Source of the DNA: Sanghuangporus weigelae
Lineage: Eukaryota; Basidiomycota; Agaricomycetes; Hymenochaetales; Hymenochaetaceae
Length of the DNA: 64,000 nucleotides
Reading direction: 5' to 3'
Assembly: GCA_033182465.1 (NCBI GenBank)
Contig: CP137318.1
Location: 3,844,001 to 3,908,000 of the forward strand
Shown in pieces: positions 1 to 9,412 of the stretch. Below the pieces are notes generated by a model. It worked only from the letters and a program-made list of their open reading frames with translations. It did no database searches and was not told the DNA's origin. The position numbers were made by a program, and so were the translations under genes. Numbering within the stretch: the stretch's first letter is position 1; each line of letters starts with the position of its first letter.

Positions 1-511
1 ATCAATGTATACCCTATTGAAAGCCCTCATTAATGGATGTCCTTGGAATAAAGAACTAGACTTTAACCGTCGAAATGCGTGAATTATGGTAGATGCACTG
101 CTGAGGGGATGGGAGTTTGCAAGTGAGCATGCCAGGATGTTGTCCTACTCTATCACGAAGGGCATCTCCTTTCACCGCAAAAACTTGTTCATGAGTGCCT
201 CTTATACTGGCCCAGGCTACGCTGCCTGAATTAGATTTTTACATGGAGTATTTCAAGAGCTACAATTTTGCACTCCGTGAAGGAGGAGGTGAGACACAGA
301 CTCAGCGGTATTGTCTGACCTCTTCTGTTGCGTAAACACCACATTTCCTATATATTTTTACACATTTAGAAGTACATTTCCTATTGCTTTTTTTACGTGG
401 CTGAATCATATCACAACATGCAGAATTGACTGAGAAATTGAGCCATTTGTTGTGTTTTTGGCATTTTTGGTATTTTTGGGCACGACGTGCGTCAAAATTC
501 ACGTGTCCAAA
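1..511. other. Gene-free left edge
   Basis: No convincing coding exon on either strand; the open frames here are short and of biased composition. The segment is AT-rich and leads directly into the fold-back element that begins at 512. Confidence 0.6.
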
Positions 512-1600
512 TTACAGCTAGTTGCAAAATTGTTGGCAATCACGTGATTTCACCACACTTCTTGCCATAAGAGCCTCAAAACACAGATAAAATCATATCT
601 CACCCAAATCTCAACAGTTTCACATCATCTAAGTTGCTAAATTCATCTTTTCGAAAGGGATTTCGCTTAGGAAAAACGATCGAGAAAATAGAGCAAAAAA
701 GGACCCCAAAATGGCGAAAATATCGTTTTTTGCCTCTTTCTTGCATGTGCATTTTTTTCTGTGATCCCTGCTGGTCCAGCACCTCCCCAAAGCTATCCAG
801 AATGATAATATGATTATAAAATGAATTTACAGACTGAGTTTGAGTTGAATTGTGTACCAGAATGTGCTGCTTTGAGGCATGCCTGAATCACTCAAAACTC
901 ATCATTTCCCCCCAGCCTCCCAGGCTCCAGGAAAAATTCTTACAGGCCATATTCATGCATGTAAATTCATTTTAGATATAATAGACTAGGTTTATGTGCT
1001 AGCTAGGTCCTCAGCATCCACTGGTGAGCTGGGAAGATGCTGTCTAAAATGATGCATATAACCAGAATCTCATGTTCAGGCCAGCTCACTAGTGGATGCT
1101 GAGGACCTAGCTAGCACATAAACCTAGTCTATTATATCTAAAATGAATTTACATGCATGAATCTAGCCTGTAAGAATTTTTCCTGGAGCCTGGGAGGCTA
1201 GGGGGAAATGATGAGTTTTGAGTAATTCAGGCATGCCTCAAAGCAGCACATTCTGGTACACAATTCAACTCAAACTCAGTCTTTAAATTCATTTTATAAT
1301 CATATTATCATTCTGGATAGCTTTGGGGAGGTGCTGGACCAGCAGGGATCACAGAAAAAAATGCACATGCAAGGAAGAGGCAAAAAACATATTTTCGCCA
1401 TTTTGGGGTCACATTTTGCTCTATTTTCTCGATCGTTTTTCCTAAACGAAAGTCCTTTCAAAAAGATGAATTTAGCAACTTAGATGATGTGAAACCGTTG
1501 AAATTTGGGTGAGATATGATTTTATCTGTGTTTTGAGGCTCTCATGGTGAGAAAAGTGGTGAAATCACGTGATTGCCAACAATTTTGCAACTAGCTGTAA
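512..1600. repeat. 1.09-kb fold-back element (two 520-bp inverted arms)
   Basis: The left arm (512-1032) and right arm (1081-1600) are near-identical reverse complements around a 48-bp centre (1033-1080). The outer ends match from TTACAGCTAGTTGCAAAATT inward, and the match runs through TCCTCAGCATCCACT almost to the centre, with only scattered mismatches. No open frame resembles a transposase. No clear target duplication flanks it: the bases outside are GTCCAAA on the left and GTAGCGC on the right. It could be a fold-back transposon, a MITE formed by two tail-to-tail copies, or a non-mobile palindromic duplication. A transcript across it would form a very long hairpin. Confidence 0.85.
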
Positions 1601-3094
1601 GTAGCGCTTGTCAATCGAATGGATTCATCGGAAGATCGAATCTCTGATATCACAGCCGTCATATCAAAGCTGATCACCTTTCTGATCAAAATTCGTAAAA
1701 ACTCAATTCCAACACGACACATTATCCAATTCACATCTATATTGCTTCAAACCGGGTATTCTTCACAACCCTGGATCTGCAGCGCTTCGAGACTGAACCT
1801 GATCGAGCATGCATGTCCTAATATATCATTATGAATTGTTTATAATTACGAAAGGCAAGACCAACACACGCCATGGATCGAAAAGAAGGGGAAAAAACAA
1901 AATTGTCATGGCGAAGAACACTCCGACAGGATTGGGAGCTAGTATGGCAATACAATAGCCAGGAGCATACACTACATAATAGATATGAGGTGAGGTAAAA
2001 ACAATGGCAACAAAGCAATAGGCGGGATGGAGATAAAGAGGAATAGTGCAGGATGAGGAAGATTTTTGCTGGGATGATAGCGATAGCATTGGACAAACTT
2101 ATGGGAATGCGAAGAGCCGATTGATAGCGAAAGGGCACGGGACGAGGGTGCTCGCAACACACATATGGAAAGAATAAATACGGGTCGAAAGGTACTTGAG
2201 AATCGTATCGGATGGGAACGGCCTATAAATACGGCTTCGCCAAGAACTTCATTGCTCCTGTACAGGCAGGAGAGACACCTCGCCCGCGAATACAAGCGCT
2301 GTACACAAGATCGATTTGTGGGAGAAAGAAAGTAAAAGTAAAGCCCTCGAAAGTTCTCGAGCGAGCGAACTTTAGGCGCTTGAGAGTGGCGAGACGAAAG
2401 GTGCCGCGACTCTCACTTGCTACTCGTAGCTCCGACCGAGTTCACAATAGGATCTTCCGAATCTGTACGTATCGCCCCCACAATACCGGACGCATTTGGC
2501 GGGTGAACGTCAAGGCCCCATCGAGAACCGAAGCCCGGGCGCCGAGACCAAGAACATAAGATAAGTATATAAAGAAGTCCCCGGTAGGTTGAAACAATTT
2601 TCAGGAACGATTGGATCATCAGTCAAGCGAAGATGAGGCTAACATCGAAAAGGGAAAATGTACATACGTTGTTGCTTATGATCGTACTACATAAGCGAGA
2701 AAGGCGATAAAAGCGGTTGCGGGCGATTGGTGTTACAGAATTGATTTCGTTCAGGGTATAAGGTTGGGCGGGCAATAGATCGTTCGTTGATTATCCGACG
2801 CAGAGGCGAACGAACGAACGGCGAATGCATATAAATTTATATTCCCATTTTTGATTGCGAGTGAGGGAGTGCGTGAATCATAGACGAAATATGATAGATA
2901 GAAAAAAAAAGAAAATTCCGTCAGCGCTCCATAATCAAAACAAGGTATATGAACAGGAGGAATCCGAAGTCAATGTGTGTATGCATCAAATCAAAATAAA
3001 CAAGCGAATGGTACAATTATCCAATGCTCAGCAGGGTGTGAAAAGAACGTAAACGAAGGACGGAAGAGACGAAGTAGGTCGAAGGCGGACGGCA
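1601..3094. other. Intergenic stretch, including the likely 3' UTR of the G-alpha gene
   Basis: No exon with recognisable protein similarity. A 115-residue open frame at 2212-2559 is rich in Arg and Pro and lacks any domain, so it is not called. The part next to 3095 probably carries the 3' UTR of the minus-strand G-alpha gene. A short CGAACGAACGAACGG repeat lies near 2809. Confidence 0.5.
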
Positions 3095-4975
3095 TCAGAT
3101 GAGAGCAGCCTTGGTGAGATTGCCGCGGAGAGCAATACTATTCGGCGGATATGACGAGACAAAAGAGCGATTGAGCAATGATGAAAACGAAGTAACCTAG
3201 AGGGAAAAGAAGGAAGAACTCACTCTGTGCGTGAGAACGCAAAGGTACAAGAGCATTGTCATGATCAGATGCGGCGGATTGACTATAAAACGATAGAAGC
3301 CGCATACCTTCGACAGCTGCCATAACGACTCGCAATAAAGCCGTGTCTGTTGCGTTTGTGAAGCTTTAGAAAAAACCAGAGGTAAGCAAGGGTGATAATT
3401 GTGGCACGACTCTGATAATGGTCGCAGATATGCCTAGTACGCACTGGACGTAAATTTCTCGTTCGCGTGCTTGACCCGACTTCCGCGAGAGTTTGGTAAA
3501 TCGAGACCTGAAGTAATCACGACCTTGAATTGCATCGCCGGGCTCGCCCTCGTAGTCCTTGGAATGCAGGAAAATATCAGAGGGCCAGGATCAAAAGGGT
3601 AAGCAAGAAACGATCAACAAACAGGGAAATGGTTTTTTATATCAGAGTTCTTTATTTTCTCTTTGAAGATGTCATCCTTATTCAGGAACAAAATCTAAGT
3701 ACCATGCGTACCATGCGTTAGAAGCGGGAAGAGCAGCACGAGAATAGTTGGGCGCTCACAATGGAAGTTTGCCGGAACCACTGAGAGTGGCAGATAGAAT
3801 CCCAAATGGTCATGGCATCTTGCATTTGGTTCTAAGCACGCATCGCAGTTCCGTCAGTACCGTGAGACATAGAACTGATGCCCGGTTCAAGATTAGCTTA
3901 CCGCATCTTTGTCCTCCACCAAACATTGATCGTAGCCACTCAGACTGACAAGAAAGAGTATGGTCGTCACATCTTGGAAGCAGTGGATCCATTTTCGTCG
4001 TTCGCTTTTTTGACCGCCGACATCAACCATGAGCATCTCGTGCGATCGTAGCTTGAACATCGTTTCAGTAATACCAACCGTTCTCGCCTTACATCGGATG
4101 ATGTCTTGTTCCGAAGGATAGTAGTCCGTCTTGAACACCCGTTCAAGGTGGCCGAAGAAATAAGGTAAGCTAGAATAAGGATGAGAACAAATCAGTCAAA
4201 GAAGACAAATTAGACAATAGTTGACGTACTTGTCGGGTAGCGCAGCTTCATTTCCTCGGCCCCAAGCCTTTTGCACGACCGAGTTCTCCCATAAAGCTTT
4301 GAGGGGTTCGTAGTAATCACTAGGGAAAGGTTGACCGTCTTTGACATCCGGAGGTTCCTCAAGCATCTGTGCATAGGGCTCCATATCCTCCGGAAGTTGT
4401 AACTCCATATCCTCGAAAGCCTCGAGTACCTGTTTCATTCCTTGTGTAATATTGCTGAATACGAGCTGCCGATAGAATTCGAATTCTTGAGGAGAAAAGT
4501 GTACATCATGGATAAGTCGCATTTGCTGGAAGATCAAAGAGTCAGTAATGTCATTCGTCCAAATCCACGTCGTACGTCGTCATCTCCGACATAGTATGTG
4601 TCTCCAACATAGTATGGAGATGACCTGAAGCGCTGCGCGTGTAAACGACGCAATTGAGATTGTCAAGAGGACAAAGAATCGTCGTCAGGGTGGCACTGAA
4701 GAGACGCACTCGCCATCACGAAAGGAATCGGGCAATTGATGACCTACTTTGAGGATTGTGGACTTTCCAGAGTCGCCAGCACCCAAGAGGAGGACCTGCA
4801 AGATGCAAATAGATCGAAGTTGGATTATCTCGAACCTATGAGAGACGCAGATTCTTCATACCTTTACTTGGTTGTCGAGCTTTATTTTGGCCTCCCTCAG
4901 TTGCCGTTCTGCCTCTCGATGCTTCGTCTTCTCCTCCTCCGTGATACCACCCTGTGCTGAAATACACGCGCCCAT
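3095..4975 (-). CDS. Heterotrimeric G-protein alpha subunit
   Basis: Membrane-bound GTPase that relays signals from seven-helix receptors such as pheromone and nutrient sensors. Exons: 4862-4975, 4748-4795, 4230-4525, 3902-4169, 3760-3831, 3623-3694, 3445-3557, 3308-3363, 3224 (one nucleotide) and 3095-3137. All phases close and give about 360 residues; the family has about 353-355. Seen: N-terminal MGACIS (N-myristoylation and palmitoylation signal); P-loop GAGDSGKST; switch I ARTVGITE with the catalytic Arg; switch II DVGGQKSERRKW; NKDD for guanine; FTNATDT as the last box, where TCATDT is usual. The C-terminus ends in AALI with no Cys at position -4, so it is not a pertussis-toxin-type tail. 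The single-nucleotide exon restores the conserved Asp of AAVED before the last helix. Without it the last exon is out of frame. The family call is certain; the microexon is inferred. Confidence 0.95.
3224..3224 (-). other. Candidate single-nucleotide exon of the G-alpha gene
   Basis: Exon 8 ends GTCGAAG at 3308, leaving one base (phase 1). The last exon starts T ATT GCT CTC at 3137 and must be read in that phase to give the conserved G-alpha C-terminus. Exactly one base (mod 3) is missing. Between them, at 3224, is an A flanked by a strong acceptor (GCACAG) and a strong donor (GTGAGT). Using it gives GAA-GAT-ATT (E-D-I) and introns of 83 and 86 nt, both normal here. This is inference from sequence; there is no transcript evidence. 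Confidence 0.7.
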
Positions 4976-6278
4976 TGTCACTGATGGGAGCTGCTGGTGT
5001 AGTATTCACGCAAAAGAGAGTAAAATACGGCCGAGAAGGAGCTGAAAGATTGGACGAAGAGGGTTGGGAAGAGAGAGCTGTGATGCATCAGCCGGATGGG
5101 ACTGAAATCAGCGGAGGTGTGTTGTTCTCACCCTGTAAATAGGACTGGGATCCGCGTGCACGCCGTTGGGAACGACGAACTAGCGTTGCCGCTGTCGCTT
5201 CTGGCGATGAAAATTGAATGAAAAAAGGAGAGAAAATAAGATACGGCAAAGTGGATGGACGAAAGAGAGAGGGTTACGCGCGTGCTGTAAGAAAATAAAA
5301 TATATCTTATTACCTACCTTACATTTACATTACACGGCGGTTCGTGCCGTAAACAATATCATCAAGCGCCCATCGCGAAGATATTCCCTATTTTATTGCT
5401 TGTTACATCTTGCAAGTAATTATTTATTCAAATAATCCATTCGACTCCGACTCGGGAGGACTTTGCAGCATTTATTTCTTTGACATGTAACATAAACACA
5501 CCCCGAAAGGCGATTGATTCCTGATAACGGGCAGCGTCAGCATCCCCGACTACTTCGGCGTCGTCTTCTGACGTACGTTAAACTAGCATACACCCGTGAG
5601 TCTCGGAAGTCTCGTCGACTCGAACACCGAACACGAAACACGAAACTTATCTCGCTAGCCGATAAGCTTTTCGTCTTCTCGTGGATCATTAATTCGAAAC
5701 CGCTCTTGAGCATTCCCGGCGGCCATGCAGTTCGAATCCGTGTATGTTCGCGGGACTTTTGCTTGCCAGCCAGGAACCATTCCCACAGAAATCCAAGCCG
5801 GTAGAGTCCTTATATGCGCGTTAAAACATGTGGATCCTTCTCGGTTTCACCACATTGATCTCCTTGTCACGAAAAGGTATCGCCGAGTGATTGACGTGCA
5901 AGCGACAGGCGGTATGAACCAGCAAACCCGCATGCCGCCACCGACGACTACATATTCATACGTTAGGCAATGAATCGAAAAACTTTTGACTATTGGCTGG
6001 TAAACTCGCTGTTGGTTCCTAATGTCAGAAACCCGAAGAAAACAGCTCATCTGTGCGGACGTTGTTCGGTACGCGTCTTGCAATATATCAGAGCAGTATC
6101 GCAAGAGGTTAACCAACAGGTAACGTGGCGAGCATGGTCTGTCGAGGTGCTCTAAATTCTGCGTCGTGCACCGCTGGGAATAGCCACGGCTTTGTCGACA
6201 TCGGTGCCTGAAGACGTAGAACGGAGGAAGAAAACGAGGTTCGTCGCGGGATTCAAGTAGTTATTAGACGCGTGCAGG
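4976..6278. other. Upstream region of the G-alpha gene
   Basis: About 1.3 kb without a gene I can support. It should hold the promoter and 5' leader of the minus-strand G-alpha gene. Open frames such as 5725-5973 (+) have no recognisable motif. Confidence 0.5.
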
Positions 6279-6670
6279 TTAGTCAAACGCATAAACGGCA
6301 GGAAGACAACAAAACAACCAGTTCGTGTTCTGGAACGAATGCATCGTAAACATTACCATTTCAATTTCTAACGCATAGAAGGGTAAGGCGATACTCACAT
6401 CCGCTTCTCGGCTCCCTTGACATCTTTCTAACAACTTTCCAAGTGAAAGAGAAGCGCGTCCAATTCGTCCAAGTATCGCCATGTATTGCCCCCTCGGACT
6501 GAGCAGGGACATTATCCGAGGAACTGAGCTGATCGCGGAAGTCTCACAGGAAGCAAGCTTCAAGTATGCTATCGGAGACCAGCCAGAGAAATCATTCGGA
6601 GTGCTCGTTCTGCGTTGCCGCGCTTCCATCCACACGCGATCACTCGATGTATCTGATCAAGAAGATCCAT
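6279..6670 (-). CDS. Possible small gene, unknown function
   Basis: Weak candidate. From an ATG at 6670 (MDLLDQIHRV) a frame runs to a GT donor near 6576. A 56-nt intron then leads to an acceptor before TTCCTCGG. The next segment contains the sequence SLLSPRGQYMAILGRIGRAS and continues to a stop at 6279. A further optional intron begins at GTGAGTATC (near 6397). The product would be about 85-110 residues with no known domain. It would be divergent from UTP18, with about 330 bases between the starts. It could equally be chance open frames in the UTP18 promoter region. Confidence 0.25.
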
Positions 6671-6998
6671 TGAGCATAGCAGCAATATCAATGTCAGATT
6701 CTAGAAAAAAAATCTCATTTATTCATGTGAAAGTGGCAGTCCGAAGCGAAGGGATGCGCTTGAGAAACATAACTAAGATAGTGAATAATACTAGCGTGGA
6801 TAAGTCAACATACATTCTTCAGTTCGGACGGACGGACAGACCTTACGTGAGAAATGGAAATTCGAACTCCGCGAACTCCGCCACTACGCGTAGTCACGTG
6901 TATACGTCGATCACCGACGATCCTCTTGACAAAATTTCTGAGAGTTCATCTCAAAATCAGGAGGTTACTCCGCATCTGTGCTGCTTTGTTATACTTCA

Positions 6999-9105
6999 AT
7001 GGTCAAGCACACTCGGAAGAAACAACGCCTAGAACCAAACTTGCAGCCTCTGGGGTCCGTGCAGCATCTAGATAACGACGCTGAAAAGGATGACGAAGAG
7101 CGTAGGCTTGAGAGTATCCTGTTCGGCACGGACTATAAATCTTCGGCAAAGGGGAAGAACAGAGATGACAGTATGTTTCTTGTGGCATCGGATGAGGAGG
7201 GGGACGGAGGGGGGCATGAGGATGTAGGACATGCTATGGAGAATCTTCAGGATGCGGACGTGAGTCGTCCGTATTTGCTTATTTCTTAGAGAGAAACTCA
7301 TGCTGTTTCATTGCAGTTATTCTTCACGGATGATGCGCTTCCAGATGCTGGGAATACTGCTATAGGCATAAACGAAGGCGTCGAGTCAGACCGCGATGAA
7401 GACATTCATGACCATAACTCCGAATCAGAGAAAGAAAATGATACGCTACAAGCACAGGACAACGCTGTCTCACCTCCACCTTCCTCAAAATCCCTCACAA
7501 AACCAGCCAGATCGACTAAGAAGTCAGCCTGGGTAGACCCAGACGACGCAACCTTGAAAGTCTCTCTAGCTATAACAAAACGACTTCGAAAATTACGCGA
7601 TGCGCCAATCGAGGACGTAGTCGGCGGGACACAGTACGAAGCTCGTTTGCGTCGAGAGTTCGAGCGTATCAACCCTGCACCAGAATGGGCGGCAAAAATC
7701 AGGAAGAAAGCTCGCGAAGAAAACAAGCGACGACGAGGGAGTACAAGCGATGTTGACATGTCAGATAGTGAGGAAGGGCTAGATGATCTCTTAACTAGGG
7801 CAGATGGTGTTCTGTCTAACGAGAGGGGACCAAGGTTGGATAAGGGCATGATTGGAGTTGAGCGATTACGGGATGCGAACCAAAGTGCAAAGGCAGAGGG
7901 AGAGATTAGGGCCCTCTCTTTCCATCCGTCCCCGCGAGTTCCGGTGCTCATGACCGCGAGCACCGACAGGCGGGTGCGGCTTTTCAACGTAAGTTGCGTT
8001 GCTAATTTCACACAGACGGAAAAGACCTTGAACGCTGTTTACAGATCGATGGACATACAAACCCACACCTCCAGACGGTCTACATCCCCGAATTACCAAT
8101 CACACATGCCGAGTTCCATCCAGGAGGGTCCTCCATCCTCCTCACCGGTCCACGACCGTTCTACTACACCTTTGATCTACAATCTGGTGCAACAACGCGT
8201 TCACCACGCGGACTCTGGGGCTGCAACCCAGCACATTTCTCTACTAAAGCAGCAGATCTGGGTATGGAACTTGTTGCATTCGATCCGTCAGGGGCCATCC
8301 TCGCCGTTGCAGGACGCCGCGGGTACGTCCATCTCGTGGACTGGCGTTCCGGAAGTGCACAAGTAGCAGGAAGCGTTAAGATGAACTCCGGCGTGCAGGG
8401 CTTATGGTGGAACCGACATTCTGGCCTTGACGGTCGGCCGGAACTGCTGACGCTTGGTGCAGACGCAGAAGTGTACGTATGGGATGTGGGCGAGAGAAGG
8501 TGTGTGAGGAGGTGGAAAGAAGAAGGTGGGTACGGAACGACTGTGATCAGTGGGGACAACAATGGCCGCTATCTGAGCATAGGGTAAGATCTTTTTGCAC
8601 TATTGATTCCCTTTCGCCATTTGGTCGGCGGGAAGTCAAGCTTTCTCTCTGCGACCCGATCTCACGCTTTTGTTTCAGGTCAAAGTCCGGCCTTGTCAAC
8701 GTTTACGGCGAAGATGCTTTGTCATCAACGTCATCTTCTCTGAATTCCAAGCCTCGGAAGACCCTTCAGAACCTCACTACATCCATCTCAACACTCCGTT
8801 TTAACCACGACTCACAAGTGCTTGCAATGGCGTCTGGTGTCAAGAAGGATCAAATGCGATTGGTTCGTCGTGCTTTCTCTGTCTATCTTTACTCCGATTG
8901 GTCTCGAATAATCACCTCATTCGTTCCCCCAATCCAGGTTCACCTTCCTTCACTCACGGCGTTCTCCAATTGGCCAACTTCTAGCACGCCTTTGGGGCAC
9001 GTTACCGCTATTGACTTCTCCCCCACTAGTGAATACATTGCTATCGGAAATAACCGTGGTCACGCTTTGTTATATCAACTTTCACACTTTGTCAAATCAT
9101 ATTAG
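6999..9105 (+). CDS. UTP18: UTP18-like U3 snoRNP WD40 protein
   Basis: Component of the small-subunit processome (UtpB group), needed for early 18S rRNA processing in the nucleolus. Exons: 6999-7259, 7317-7988, 8045-8583, 8679-8862 and 8938-9105. All phases close, giving about 607 residues. The N-terminal half is basic and acidic in patches (MVKHTRKKQRLEP; SDSEEGLDDL). The C-terminal half is a WD40 propeller: EIRALSFHPSPRVPVLMTAS, HAEFHPGGSSILLTGPRPFY, GYVHLVDWRSG, then VTAIDFSPTSEYIAIGNNRG before the stop. The phrase on display of the processed profile (FYYTFDLQSG) and the domain order fit UTP18/WDR50 rather than other WD40 proteins. The start chosen is the first ATG of the open frame and gives the usual lysine-rich N-terminus. 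The gene is convergent with the SPO22-like gene downstream. Confidence 0.88.
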
Positions 9106-9412
9106 AAGATGCATTGTACACACTATTCACATTGGACTTTATTCTCATACTACATTATTAGAGTAACGGAGCAATCGGAGTGAACAGAAGATCAAGCAGA
9201 AGAGTGTGATACCAGTGGAGTAAGCAGATACGACAGTCCAGCGGTTCTCGGGCGCCTTCATGAAAGCATAGACGAGAGTATACACAACGCACAGAACAAG
9301 CCAATGAGAGCAAACTTGGAGCAGAGACGAGTAATTGGACGGAGGCACGAGGACAGCAAATTCTCATGAGACGGGAAGTTCAAGGCCAACCCTTGCAGAT
9401 CGTCGACATTGG
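9106..9412. other. Convergent 3' spacer with a hydrophobic minus-strand frame
   Basis: The 307-base gap between the stop codons of UTP18 and the SPO22-like gene should carry both 3' UTRs. On the minus strand an ATG-less open frame (9145 to about 9380) encodes two hydrophobic segments (HWLVLCVVYTLVYAFM and GITLFCLIFCSLRLL). It could be the last exon of a small membrane protein, but I see no upstream exon. Confidence 0.4.

Noticed and set aside
2212-2559. 115-residue plus-strand frame
   Set aside because: Arg/Pro-rich, no domain, no neighbouring exons; likely chance.
3223-3283. A 34-nt exon between GTTTTATAG and GTACCT that also restores the G-alpha frame
   Set aside because: It would need a 25-nt intron before it and would insert 11 residues in place of the conserved Asp.
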